Origin: Bacteroidales bacterium
GTDB taxonomy: Bacteria > Bacteroidota > Bacteroidia > Bacteroidales > Lentimicrobiaceae
Length of the DNA: 64,000 bases
NCBI GenBank assembly: GCA_016705005.1
Contig: JADIZB010000009.1
Coordinates: forward strand, 62,001-126,000
Direction: 5' to 3'
Below the pieces are notes generated by a model that saw nothing but the letters and a program-made list of their open reading frames with translations, ran no database searches and had not been told where the DNA came from. Below, in pieces: positions 7,822 to 16,787 of the stretch. Made by a program: the position numbers and the translations under genes. Positions within the stretch are counted from its first letter, which is position 1. Each line of letters starts with the position of its first letter.

Positions 7822-10149
7822 TCAATTCACGAACATAATCTTTGTAACGGTTGTTTTAGAACCATCCGAATTGGTAACATATACCAGGTAAACCCCGGTT
7901 CTCACTTTTTCACCATCGAAGTTACGGCCACTCCAAAGGGCTTGTCCTCCTTCACTCACGGCAGAATAAACCAAAGTTCCTGAAATATCTGTGATCTTTA
8001 CACTTGAATCTTCAACCAGGCCTCTGATGGCAATGCTGCCATTATAGCTTTCTCTGACAGGATTGGGAAATACCACCACTTCATCCAGTGTCTGCTGCGG
8101 TGGCACCGATTCACTCCTGTACGAAATTATACCTTTTGCTGTACCGATAAATACCTCACCACTTTCTGCAATGGTGATGTCAGTAATTGAATTACTCAAA
8201 AGCGGACTATTTTCCTCGGTAAAATGTAAAATTTCCTCTGTTCCATCGGCAGACATCAGAAATACTCCTGCCCGGTCGGTTCCGAACCATTTACGGTTCG
8301 AACCATCAATCGCAATAGCGGTTACTGCTTCTGCTTCAAGAAGGTACTGCCCGTACCCATCCTGTTCGATCAGGATACGTTGAGCATCAAAGCTCTGGTT
8401 AGCAAATACATTGGCCGGCGAATAGAACACTGCTACCCCTGCATCGGTGCCAACCCAAACCTGGCCATCGCGGTCAGAAGCCATACTCAGTATGAACGTG
8501 CCCGGTAAAGCACCATTTCCGGCGGCTGAAGTCAGTCGTTTTACCTTATCATCACTAACATCATCTATGGTATTGTTGTTATTGAACACGATCATGGCAT
8601 GATCGCGGACCATCATCCATTTCTGTCCGGTACCGTCAACAATAACTTTTCCGATATCCACACCGGTTGCAGGAGAACCGAGATTGAAAGACTTCCAGTT
8701 CCCATCGCTTTTCCTTACCGAAAGCACTGAAGCAGCGCTTGAATTGGTCACCCAAAGGTTATTGTCTTCGTCGAATGCCAACCCTCCTACTCCAATCCAG
8801 CTTCCGCCGTAGGTAGAAATTTCAAGTGAACTGTTTTGTTCTGTATAATGATTGGTTCGGACTCCATCGGTAAACTCAAACAATCCATATCCCCAACTTC
8901 CGAAAAACACCCTTTTTGTATTTGAAGGATCAACCGCCACACTCAGAATATCGCGGGCATCATCCAGAATTGTATCGTTTTCCTTATCAAGGGTAACCCA
9001 TTCGCCGCCTTGAAAACCTGCTACACGTGCCTGCCGGAACAAACTTCCGAAAGAAGAATTCCGGCCACCGGGAACCACCCAGACATCATTCTGACCGGAT
9101 GACATCGCATATACATCAGCAAATCCGGGGCCATCAGGCAGATTTTTCTCTGAAGTCCATATCCTGATGACTTTTACCAGGCCTTCAAACTCATCGCCAA
9201 CCCATATATTCTCATCTTTATCCAGTATAGCATCCTGTGGTCTGAGATTGCCCGGATTGTATGTATAGATGTTGTAATCCTTAATTCCCTGGTCATTATA
9301 AACATCTACCGCAAGGTTACTAGCAATAACAAGTTTATTGTAATGAACCTCCATACTGAAACGGTTTGATGTGTTTCCCTGTTCAAATGTTGTCCATTCC
9401 CCGTTGATCTTAACAAACATAGCATCTGTTGAATAGGAAGGCCCTTTTTTATTCAGGTAGATCCTGTTATTGAGAACTGCGACATGGTTAAAGGGACCGG
9501 TAGGCAGTACCACTGAAAAGTCACGGGTCCATTCAGCATAGTTGGCCAGATTCGAACCATAAAACTGTGCATGGTAAATCCCGGCATCGGAAGCTGCATA
9601 GATTAATGAGTCAACCGGATTATATGCAATATCATTCACATTTACGGCGCTGCCTTCAGGACCAATATAGTAAATCGGCTCAGGAAATTCTTCCTTTTCA
9701 ATGTCAAGCACAACAATGCCAAATCCACAGGCCAGATAGGCCCGTTTTCCAATGAATACTATCCTGTTGATGGTTTTATTCCCAAGAATTGGTTTTCTTT
9801 TGATGTCTGACAGGTTAATAATTTTTCCATCCTTCAGAAGGTCAATGTTTGCATTTGAATAGGCAATCACCAATACATCAAGCTCAGGATTGTATTTTAT
9901 ACTGCTGATTCCCACATCACTCAGTCCATTGATTTTACTCAGCCGGTTAATGCTGTTGTCTTCAGTATTGAGGAAAAAAATGCTGTATGGCGTGGCCGCA
10001 TAGATGATGTTTCCGGCTTCGGCGACTGCAATCACTTTCCTGTAAGGCAAATGATCGCGCCATTCGCCAATACCTATTTCCTGTGAAAATGCAGATGTGA
10101 ATAATGAAGAAAATGCCAAAAGCAAAAATAGTAAACCTGAATGTTTCAT
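7822..10149 (-). CDS. porZ: T9SS attachment-complex protein PorZ
   Basis: 775 residues, essentially the length of Porphyromonas gingivalis PorZ. A signal peptide ('MKHSGLLFLLLAFSSLFTSAFS') is followed by 'IGEWRDHLPYRKVIAVAE', the hallmark opening of PorZ, and two seven-bladed beta-propellers of the two-component-regulator type (blade cores such as 'VGDEFEGLVKV', 'NLWVTNSSA', 'QVWVGTDAGVAVF', 'RKWFGTDRAGVFLM'). The last 80 residues are a Por sorting domain ('VVVFPNPVRESYNG', 'GVYLVYVTNSDGS'). In the known system PorZ sits on the cell surface with PorU, PorV and PorQ and helps hand the anionic-LPS acceptor to the sortase PorU. No other attachment-complex gene is present here. Confidence 0.88.
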   Translation of the reverse strand: MKHSGLLFLLLAFSSLFTSAFSQEIGIGEWRDHLPYRKVIAVAEAGNIIYAATPYSIFFLNTEDNSINRLSKINGLSDVGISSIKYNPELDVLVIAYSNANIDLLKDGKIINLSDIKRKPILGNKTINRIVFIGKRAYLACGFGIVVLDIEKEEFPEPIYYIGPEGSAVNVNDIAYNPVDSLIYAASDAGIYHAQFYGSNLANYAEWTRDFSVVLPTGPFNHVAVLNNRIYLNKKGPSYSTDAMFVKINGEWTTFEQGNTSNRFSMEVHYNKLVIASNLAVDVYNDQGIKDYNIYTYNPGNLRPQDAILDKDENIWVGDEFEGLVKVIRIWTSEKNLPDGPGFADVYAMSSGQNDVWVVPGGRNSSFGSLFRQARVAGFQGGEWVTLDKENDTILDDARDILSVAVDPSNTKRVFFGSWGYGLFEFTDGVRTNHYTEQNSSLEISTYGGSWIGVGGLAFDEDNNLWVTNSSAASVLSVRKSDGNWKSFNLGSPATGVDIGKVIVDGTGQKWMMVRDHAMIVFNNNNTIDDVSDDKVKRLTSAAGNGALPGTFILSMASDRDGQVWVGTDAGVAVFYSPANVFANQSFDAQRILIEQDGYGQYLLEAEAVTAIAIDGSNRKWFGTDRAGVFLMSADGTEEILHFTEENSPLLSNSITDITIAESGEVFIGTAKGIISYRSESVPPQQTLDEVVVFPNPVRESYNGSIAIRGLVEDSSVKITDISGTLVYSAVSEGGQALWSGRNFDGEKVRTGVYLVYVTNSDGSKTTVTKIMFVN

Positions 10150-10395
10150 TTATAGATGATTAGCTATGAATAAAGGACCCTGATTAATATTTATTCAATG
10201 ATAAACAAGGGGAAATGATGCTCAATTAGAACTACAATTTTAACAATTTATTGCAGGTTTGGTTATAATTAGTCCAAACTAAATTAAAATGCAGAAATAA
10301 AAAGCAAGATAGTATAGATTTCTGTGTCAAAAACTAAACTGCAATGAATAATAATCCTGCGAAAGGGATTTTTATAAAAGTTATCTGCCCTGTTT

Positions 10396-11010
10396 ATGAA
10401 TGAGCACCCAGTATCAGGTTTTATTTATTACCGGATAAAGCTGAAAAATATGGTAAGCAGGAGCTGCGTGAAGTATATCAGTTTACTGCTCCATAATGCA
10501 GGTGCTGAGGTCAGAGTGATCAGGTTGGGAGAAGTTGAATTCGGATATGATCCATTGCTGCACAGCGAAACGTATTTTACTGAACTGCTGGAATCCGAAG
10601 GATATGAACCTATCATCAGCCGTGAAGAACACATCATTGAAAAGACCAAAACTGCCGTCATTGAACTGATCCATCAGGCCGGTAATGTCAACTCGCTGAT
10701 CCGGAATTCGGATTACCTGGTTGAAAGACTGGGAATGTCATACACTTACCTTTCAGCCCTTTTCTCCAAATATGAGCACATTACACTCGAAAAATTCATT
10801 ATTCTTCATAAAATTGAGAAAGTTAAAGAACAACTTGAATATGGTGAATTTACGTTAAGTGAAATAGCTCTTCAGCTGGGATACAGTTCAGTACAGTACC
10901 TTTCAAACCAGTTTAAACTGGTTACCGGAATTTCAGTAAGTGACTACAAGAGGTCTGAAAGTACCCGGATACCCCTTGAATTGTTGGGAAAAACAGACAG
11001 GTATAGTTAA
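10396..11010 (+). CDS. AraC-family regulator with degenerate HMA-like N-terminus
   Basis: 204 residues. The C-terminal half is an AraC-type double helix-turn-helix ('YLVERLGMSYTYLSALFSKYE', then 'FTLSEIALQLGYSSVQYLSNQFKLVTG'). The N-terminus 'RIKLKNMVSRSCVKYI...AGAEVRVIRLGEVEF' is the small ferredoxin-like domain often found before AraC domains in Bacteroidota, where the motif is usually MVCxRC; here the first Cys is Ser, so the CxxC metal site is lost. It precedes and runs with the pqqD-like/ATP-grasp/decarboxylase genes after a 155-bp gap that holds palindromes, so it is a plausible local regulator of them; this is inferred from position only. Confidence 0.85.
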   Translation: MNEHPVSGFIYYRIKLKNMVSRSCVKYISLLLHNAGAEVRVIRLGEVEFGYDPLLHSETYFTELLESEGYEPIISREEHIIEKTKTAVIELIHQAGNVNSLIRNSDYLVERLGMSYTYLSALFSKYEHITLEKFIILHKIEKVKEQLEYGEFTLSEIALQLGYSSVQYLSNQFKLVTGISVSDYKRSESTRIPLELLGKTDRYS

Positions 11011-11034
11011 CCTGACAACATCTGTAAGGTAAAG

Positions 11035-11058
11035 TCACATTTTTGTGATGATATCATC
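11035..11058. promoter_or_regulatory. Overlapping palindromes upstream of the pqqD-like gene
   Basis: TCACA-tttt-TGTGA (11035-11048) overlaps the perfect 12-bp palindrome GATGATATCATC (11047-11058). There is no T run, so this is not an obvious terminator. It lies 107 bp before the pqqD-like start and just after the AraC gene, and could be an operator. Confidence 0.35.
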
Positions 11059-11165
11059 TTCCTGAAAATTTTATAACCTTTTCGAGTAAAATTGTAACAA
11101 GGTGTTTTCACACAATCGCTTAATTTGCAGTTATTATCCAATACCATTTTGAAAAACATTGAATT

Positions 11166-11426
11166 ATGAAAATAAACGAGAACCTTGCCATCAGCGAGAG
11201 TGGTTTTCTTTTCAATCCATCTACCGGTGAATCCTTCACAGTAAACCCCATCGGTGCCGAGATCCTGGAATTGATGAGAGAAGGAAAAACCGAAGCGGAA
11301 ATATCTGAAAGCATCATCAGATCTTATGAAGTGGATTCTAAAACACTTCAGAAGGACCTGCATGATTTTTCTGAAGTATTAAGGCATCACCAGCTTCTTG
11401 ACCAGTATGAAGAAACCAAAAATTAA
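11166..11426 (+). CDS. PqqD-family small protein
   Basis: 86 residues. The sequence follows the PqqD fold: an N-terminal beta part 'MKINENLAISESGFLFNPSTGESFTVNPIGAEILELM', an acidic helix 'REGKTEAEISESIIRSY', then 'VDSKTLQKDLHDFSEVLRHHQLL'. PqqD proteins bind a precursor peptide or, in other systems, present a substrate to a partner enzyme. No precursor peptide or radical SAM gene is seen next to it. Its end overlaps the ATP-grasp gene by 20 bp, which indicates translational coupling and suggests that the two proteins work together. Confidence 0.85.
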   Translation: MKINENLAISESGFLFNPSTGESFTVNPIGAEILELMREGKTEAEISESIIRSYEVDSKTLQKDLHDFSEVLRHHQLLDQYEETKN

Positions 11427-12453
11427 CATTGGGGTCACCGGCCTGAATGCCATCGATAGTCCCGGCCCCGGCATCGCTGTAATCAGAGGCCTTCGTGAGG
11501 CTGAGTCATTTGATGTAAAGATCATTGGTTTCGCCTATGAATCAATGGAACCGGGCATTTACATGCATGACCTGATTGATAAGACTTACCAGATACCATA
11601 TCCTTCTGCGGGAACGGATGTACTGCTTTCACGGCTCTCATACATTCAGGAAAAAGAAAATCTTGATGTGATCATACCCAACTTCGATGCAGAGTTGTAT
11701 TCATTCATGAAACTTGAAGATAAACTCAGGCAGATGGGTATTCATATGTTCCTGCCTACGATCAGTCAGTTTGAAGAACGACACAAAGTGAATCTGTCTG
11801 ATTTCGGGAAGAAGTACGATATTGATGTTCCCCTGGGAAAAGCCATTTATGATTCATCCGAGATTTTTGCACTTCAGCAGGAATTTGAATTTCCTCTGAT
11901 GATTAAGGGGAAATGGTACGATGCTTACATTGCATACAACATGGAGCAGGCCCGTACCTATTTCAACAAGATTAGTGCAAAATGGGGTCTGCCAGTTGTT
12001 TTACAGCGATTTGTTCACGGTACCGAATACAATGTTACCGGGTTGGGCGATGGCAACGGGAATACCATTGCCGCGGTTCCGATGCGCAAACAGTTCATCA
12101 CTGACAAAGGAAAAGCCTGGGCAGGTATAAGCATTGACGATAAGAAACTGCTGGCAATTACCGATAAGTTTGTAAGTGCTACCAAATGGAGAGGCGCCTT
12201 TGAACTTGAGATGATGAAATCGAGCGACAATACCTATTACCTGATGGAAATCAATCCGCGCATTCCTGCCTGGGTCTACCTGGCTGTAGGTGTTGGTCAG
12301 AATATTCCGGAAGCACTCACAAACCTGGCAATGGGACACCAGGTCGAACCCTTCAGGGAATATGAAGTCGGTAAACTCTTCATTCGTTATTCATACGATA
12401 TGATTGTCGACAGGTCTGAATTTGAAAAAATATCAATTAAAGGAGAACTCTGA
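11407..12453 (+). CDS. ATP-grasp ligase
   Basis: 348 residues from the ATG at 11407 (an in-frame TTG lies three codons earlier). The N-terminal preATP-grasp part begins 'KINIGVTGLNAIDSPGPGIAVIRGLRE', like carbamoyl-phosphate-synthase or PurK-type domains. The grasp core contains 'FPLMIKGKWYDAYIAYN' (ATP-binding Lys) and the metal/ATP end 'ELEMMKSSDNTYYLMEINPRIPAW' split around 'EINPR', which carries the Glu and Asn of the magnesium site. Such enzymes activate a carboxylate as acyl phosphate and join it to an amine or thiol. The substrate is unknown. The gene overlaps the pqqD-like gene and is followed 16 bp later by the PLP decarboxylase, so an operon making or modifying an amino-acid-derived product is likely. 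Confidence 0.88.
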   Translation: MKKPKINIGVTGLNAIDSPGPGIAVIRGLREAESFDVKIIGFAYESMEPGIYMHDLIDKTYQIPYPSAGTDVLLSRLSYIQEKENLDVIIPNFDAELYSFMKLEDKLRQMGIHMFLPTISQFEERHKVNLSDFGKKYDIDVPLGKAIYDSSEIFALQQEFEFPLMIKGKWYDAYIAYNMEQARTYFNKISAKWGLPVVLQRFVHGTEYNVTGLGDGNGNTIAAVPMRKQFITDKGKAWAGISIDDKKLLAITDKFVSATKWRGAFELEMMKSSDNTYYLMEINPRIPAWVYLAVGVGQNIPEALTNLAMGHQVEPFREYEVGKLFIRYSYDMIVDRSEFEKISIKGEL

Positions 12454-12469
12454 AAAATAAAATCTGAAT

Positions 12470-13825
12470 ATGGAAAAGAAAATATATGAACGTCCGCATA
12501 TTGTAAAGCTCGACACCGGAATGCCTGGTAAGTTCGGTATGCGCAACGATGCCCCGCCTACGACACACATTGACGGTGTTTCAGTAAAGGAGCTTGTTGA
12601 TAAATTCGGGTCTCCCCTGTTTGTAATTTCGGAACATACCATCCGGTCGACCTACCACAAGGCTTACAAGGCATTCAGTACCAGATATCCCAAAGTTCAG
12701 TTTGCCTGGTCTTATAAAACAAATTATTTACCCGCTGTCTGCAATGTATTTCATCAGGAAGGATCCTGGGCTGAGGTTGTATCAGGCTTTGAATACGATA
12801 AAGCACTGGCAAACGGGGTTGATCCGGGGAAGATCATTTTCAACGGCCCCGGTAAATCTTCTGCAGAGCTGAAAAAAGCCGCTGAAAATGGATCGCTTAT
12901 TCACATCGACCACCTGGATGAGTTGTATATGCTCACCGATCTGGCCGGAGATATGAAAAGAAAACCTCTGGTTGCCATCAGAGTAAACATGGATACTGGA
13001 ATCTATCCTATGTGGGATCGTTTTGGATTCAATTATGAAAACGGCCAGGCCTGGGATGCCCTCAATAAGATCATGCTTAGTGGTAAACTCGAACTGGCAG
13101 GTTTGCATACCCACATCGGTACATTCATCCTTGGTGCCAACGCCTATGGTGTAGCTGCATCGAAACTTGCAGATCTGGCACTGGGGCTTCAGCAAAAATT
13201 CAATCATACCATCAGGTACATAGATATGGGTGGAGGGTTTGCTTCAAAAAATACGCTGAAGGGGTCCTACCTGCCGGGTGCCGATACCAATCCCACTTTC
13301 GATGACTACGCTGAAGCAATTACGACCGCTTTGGTAAACAGTGGATTTAAGCCTGAAAACCTGCCAATGCTGATCCTTGAAACTGGCAGGGCTCTGATAG
13401 ATGAAGCCGGTTATATCATAACATCGATACTTGCCAATAAGAGATTATCGACCGGACGAAGGGCAACCATCATTGATGCCGGAGTAAACCTGTTGTTCAC
13501 CGCATTCTGGTACCAGCACCCGGTTACACCGGCACAAGGTTTCTCGCAATACAGGGAAGAAAATACCATCTACGGTCCATTGTGCATGAACATAGATTGT
13601 GTAAGGGAAAGCATCAACCTGCCATTACTGAATAAAGGAGATAAACTGGTGATTCATTATACCGGGGCCTACAATCTGACACAATGGATGCAGTTTATTA
13701 CACTCAGGCCGAATGTTGTCATGATTGACCCGGATGGAATGGTGCATCTGATACGTCAGAATGAAAGTATTGACACTGTTTGTACACCCGAGAATACCCC
13801 TCAATATCTTCAGGGTGTAAAATAA
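12470..13825 (+). CDS. Fold-III PLP-dependent decarboxylase (DAP/ornithine-decarboxylase-like)
   Basis: 451 residues. It is an alanine-racemase-fold decarboxylase: the PLP lysine is in 'FAWSYKTNYLPAV' (about residue 84), followed by 'EVVSGFEYDKAL', 'IIFNGPGKS', 'HTHIGTFI' in place of the usual HIGS, the phosphate-binding 'IDMGGGFASK', and 'LETGRALIDEAG' in place of EPGR. The second-subunit catalytic Cys is probably in 'YGPLCMNIDCV', and 'YTGAYNLTQ' matches the final GAY motif. It has the length and order of diaminopimelate decarboxylase but differs at several signature positions, and it has ~40 extra residues at the N-terminus. I would not call it LysA. In butirosin biosynthesis an ATP-grasp ligase and a related decarboxylase (BtrJ, BtrK) work in series on a carrier; the neighbour order here is similar, but that is only an analogy. 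Confidence 0.85.
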   Translation: MEKKIYERPHIVKLDTGMPGKFGMRNDAPPTTHIDGVSVKELVDKFGSPLFVISEHTIRSTYHKAYKAFSTRYPKVQFAWSYKTNYLPAVCNVFHQEGSWAEVVSGFEYDKALANGVDPGKIIFNGPGKSSAELKKAAENGSLIHIDHLDELYMLTDLAGDMKRKPLVAIRVNMDTGIYPMWDRFGFNYENGQAWDALNKIMLSGKLELAGLHTHIGTFILGANAYGVAASKLADLALGLQQKFNHTIRYIDMGGGFASKNTLKGSYLPGADTNPTFDDYAEAITTALVNSGFKPENLPMLILETGRALIDEAGYIITSILANKRLSTGRRATIIDAGVNLLFTAFWYQHPVTPAQGFSQYREENTIYGPLCMNIDCVRESINLPLLNKGDKLVIHYTGAYNLTQWMQFITLRPNVVMIDPDGMVHLIRQNESIDTVCTPENTPQYLQGVK

Positions 13826-13838
13826 ATGCATTTATCTA

Positions 13839-13889
13839 TTGCAGACTCATACAAAATTTATACTTTTATGAACTCAAATATCGATATTT
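13839..13889 (+). promoter_or_regulatory. Candidate promoter with palindrome for the sigma-factor operon
   Basis: TTG (13839-13841), a 19-bp spacer and TACTTTTA (13861-13868, one base off TAnnTTTG) would start transcription near 13875, exactly where a perfect 14-bp palindrome AAATATCGATATTT begins (13876-13889). The position suggests an operator at the start site, 91 bp before the sigma-factor gene. Confidence 0.4.
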
Positions 13890-13979
13890 CGATGCCTGGC
13901 CGTTTGAAAAGCGGATTTCCCTAAACATTACGGGATTCAGGGTATTGGTTGAAATTATCAGAATATAAACCAGGGCTGG

Positions 13980-14555
13980 ATGATACATTTTTCCGATAGG
14001 GCTATCGTCGAAGGGCTAAAGCTAAATAGTGATTTCATCATCAAGCACGTTTACCAGGAATTTTTCCCAACAATCAGATACCTGATCAAGAAGAATACAG
14101 GCAATGATGAAGATGCTGAAGACATTTTCCAGGAGTCACTTATTGTAATTCTCAAGAATGTTCAGAAAGATGATTTCTACCTTACCTGTTCCTTCCTCAC
14201 CTATCTCTACTCCATCAGCCGTAATTTATGGATGCAAAGGCTCAAGGTCAAAAGAAAAGGGGTTACCAGTTTCGATCTGATAGAAAAATTCTTCAATATA
14301 CCCGAATCCGCTACGAGAGAAGCCGCTGAAAATGAGCAGACAAAGTACCGCATTTACCGCGAACACTTTAATGCCATGGAAAAAGATTGTCAGCGCATAC
14401 TTCTCCTCTCGCTTCAAAAATTCTCATCCAAGGAAATAGCCGATACCATGGGCTATGGATCTGAGAATTATGCCAAAACCAAGAAGTACAATTGCAAGGA
14501 ACGGCTCAAAAAAGCAATTATGAGCGACCCCAGAATGAGGGACTTCATCGAGTAA
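13980..14555 (+). CDS. Sigma-70 family RNA polymerase sigma factor (ECF-like)
   Basis: 191 residues. Region 2 is present ('NDEDAEDIFQESLIVILKN', then 'FLTYLYSISRNLWMQRLK') and region 4 is present in the last 70 residues ('CQRILLLSLQKFSSKEIADTMG', 'YAKTKKYNCKERL'), with the short linker typical of ECF factors. No anti-sigma gene of the FecR or zinc-binding type follows; instead it is 33 bp ahead of the urea-channel/M23 fusion. It probably directs transcription of a local set of genes, perhaps its own operon; its target promoter is unknown. Confidence 0.9.
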   Translation: MIHFSDRAIVEGLKLNSDFIIKHVYQEFFPTIRYLIKKNTGNDEDAEDIFQESLIVILKNVQKDDFYLTCSFLTYLYSISRNLWMQRLKVKRKGVTSFDLIEKFFNIPESATREAAENEQTKYRIYREHFNAMEKDCQRILLLSLQKFSSKEIADTMGYGSENYAKTKKYNCKERLKKAIMSDPRMRDFIE

Positions 14556-14588
14556 ATTCAACATCATTTTCTTCTGAATCATACTATC

Positions 14589-16787
14589 ATGCTTAAATCA
14601 GAAAAGCTGATAAACGAAATATTTACCAGTTCACTGAACAGCTATTCCATGGTTTTCTTCTCAAAAAACCATTTGCTGTCTGTGATACTGATATTGGTCT
14701 CATTTTTTGATATCTATGCCGGGGTAGCAGGCTTAATGTCGGTTTTATCGGCCAACCTGATGGCGCGGTTCCTGGGACTTAATCACTACAATATCGCAAG
14801 CGGGTTTTACGGTTTTAATGCTTTGCTGGTCGGAATGGGACTTGGAATCGCTATTCAACCCTCTCTTCCATTTTATGCCATATTGCTGTTTATAGCGTTT
14901 GCCACTTTGTTCCTGTCCATCGCTTTTGAAGGGATCATGGGCAAATACGGTCTGCCGTATCTCACTATCCCGTTTTTGTTGGCTATCTGGCTTGCTGAAT
15001 TAGCCATCAGAAGCTACACTGAACTTCAACCCAGCGAGGCCGGAATCTACACCATGAATACAATGTATGCCCGTGGCGGAGATACAATTCTTCAGATTTA
15101 TAAGTGGTTTGGCGATGTTTCATGGCCCATGGCTGTGAAGACATATTTCAAATCGCTGGGCGCTATCTTTTTTCAGTATCATTTACTCGCAGGTTTGCTT
15201 ATTGCACTAGGCCTGCTGATTTACTCAAGGATAGCTTTCATGCTGTCGTTGCTTGGGTTTGGTGCCGCCTGGCTATTTTATCTCCTGATTGGAGCCAATA
15301 TGCATGAACTGGATTACGGTTTTATCGGGTTCAACCACATTCTTACAGCTATAGCTCTGGGTGGCTTCTTCATGATTGCGTCACAATGGTCGATGCTATG
15401 GGTTTTGTTACTTACACCAGTGGTATCGATAGTGATTACAGGGGTTTCAACACTTCTTTTACCTTATCAGCTCACGGTATATTCCTTTCCGTTCAATGCC
15501 GTAGTGCTGATATTCCTATATTCCATGAAGTTCCGCGAACGTATGCTGCTCAAGCCTGAAACGGTGGTTGTACAGCATTTTTCGCCTGAAGAAAACCTCT
15601 ATATGGGAATGAATGCCCGTGAAAGGTTCAGAAACCAGCTTTATATGCAATTCAGCCTTCCTTTCTACGGTGCCTGGCAGGTGAGCCAGGGCCACAACGG
15701 AAATCCAACACACCGTGATGACTGGAAAGAGGCCTGGGATTTCGTGGTTTGTGATGAAAATGATTCTGAATTCAGCGGTGACGGCTCTAAAACCGGGGAC
15801 TACTTCTGTTTCGGAAAACCTGTGCTTGCCCCGGCAGATGGCTGGATTGAAGAAGTTGTCGATATGATAGAAGACAATGAACCCGGAGATTATAACCTTG
15901 AGCAAAACTGGGGAAACACTGTTATCATTAAACATGCCGAAGGCCTATATTCAAAACTAAGCCACCTGAAGAAACAAAGCGTTGTGTTTCCGAGGGGAAC
16001 TTTTGTATACAAAGGTCAGATTATCGCTTACTGTGGTAATTCAGGCCGCTCACCTTTCCCTCACCTGCATTTTCAGTTTCAGTCCACGCCTTTTATCGGT
16101 TCACAGACACTGAAATATCCATTTGCCCAATACATCATCAGCAACAACAACTTTTCTCTCAGACTGAGTGGTATTCCTGAAGAAAGACAACTGGTTCAGA
16201 ACATCGAACCGGATCCGGCACTCTCCGAAGCATTTAACTTTGTGCCGGGAGAGGTCATTGCCTATTCTATTGATGACATGGACACTGTTGAAGGAAAATG
16301 GAGCATTCAAACCGATATGCTGAATAACCGTTACCTTGAATGTATGAAGACCGGCGCAAAAGCCTACTTCAGATACGAGAGTAAGCTTTTCTATTTTACG
16401 CACTTCAAGGGATCCAGAAAAAGCCTGCTCTTTAATTTTTATCTTGCCGCCTACAAAGTACCGCTGGGATTCTACAAAAACATGCCTGTTGAAGATGTGT
16501 TTCCTCCAACCATACTCAAAACAGGATTTCTCAGGCTTCTTCAGGATATTGTTTCTCCTTTCTTTCTATTCCTGAAACCAGCTTACAGGCTCGTTTACAG
16601 CGATCGTGATCTGTTGATTACCGGCAGCAGGATTAATCTCAAATCAAGTTGCATACTCAGGGTAGCAGGAAAAGAAATAAAGAACTTATCATTTGATCTG
16701 GGTATCGCTGATAACAAGCTGTTTTCGTTAGATATAAAAACCGGTGATAAAACCCACAAGGCCATATTTAAATACCATAACAAGTGA
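14589..16787 (+). CDS. Urea-transporter-like membrane domain fused to M23 (LytM) peptidase
   Basis: 732 residues. The first ~310 residues are hydrophobic with about ten membrane spans and show the two internal repeats of the urea-transporter family: 'NIASGFYGFNALLVGMGLG' (about residue 70) and 'YGFIGFNHILTAIALGGFF' (about residue 245). A linker leads to an M23 peptidase domain (about 350-510): His and Asp ligands in 'THRDDWKEAWDFVV', 'FGKPVLAPADGWIEEVVD', 'GNTVIIKHAEGLYSKLSHL', and the final 'PHLHFQF' HxH motif. All expected zinc ligands appear present, so it may be an active peptidoglycan endopeptidase. The last ~220 residues match nothing I know. Neighbours are the sigma factor and an outer-membrane barrel; the stop shares a base with the next start (TGATG), indicating coupling. 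Confidence 0.85.
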   Translation: MLKSEKLINEIFTSSLNSYSMVFFSKNHLLSVILILVSFFDIYAGVAGLMSVLSANLMARFLGLNHYNIASGFYGFNALLVGMGLGIAIQPSLPFYAILLFIAFATLFLSIAFEGIMGKYGLPYLTIPFLLAIWLAELAIRSYTELQPSEAGIYTMNTMYARGGDTILQIYKWFGDVSWPMAVKTYFKSLGAIFFQYHLLAGLLIALGLLIYSRIAFMLSLLGFGAAWLFYLLIGANMHELDYGFIGFNHILTAIALGGFFMIASQWSMLWVLLLTPVVSIVITGVSTLLLPYQLTVYSFPFNAVVLIFLYSMKFRERMLLKPETVVVQHFSPEENLYMGMNARERFRNQLYMQFSLPFYGAWQVSQGHNGNPTHRDDWKEAWDFVVCDENDSEFSGDGSKTGDYFCFGKPVLAPADGWIEEVVDMIEDNEPGDYNLEQNWGNTVIIKHAEGLYSKLSHLKKQSVVFPRGTFVYKGQIIAYCGNSGRSPFPHLHFQFQSTPFIGSQTLKYPFAQYIISNNNFSLRLSGIPEERQLVQNIEPDPALSEAFNFVPGEVIAYSIDDMDTVEGKWSIQTDMLNNRYLECMKTGAKAYFRYESKLFYFTHFKGSRKSLLFNFYLAAYKVPLGFYKNMPVEDVFPPTILKTGFLRLLQDIVSPFFLFLKPAYRLVYSDRDLLITGSRINLKSSCILRVAGKEIKNLSFDLGIADNKLFSLDIKTGDKTHKAIFKYHNK

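Noticed and set aside
12470..13825. Annotating the decarboxylase as LysA
   Set aside because: Length and fold fit, but several signature residues differ and the gene context is not lysine synthesis.
13780..13968. Small frame across the end of the decarboxylase gene
   Set aside because: Shares most of its length with the end of a well-supported gene and the promoter region of the sigma gene.
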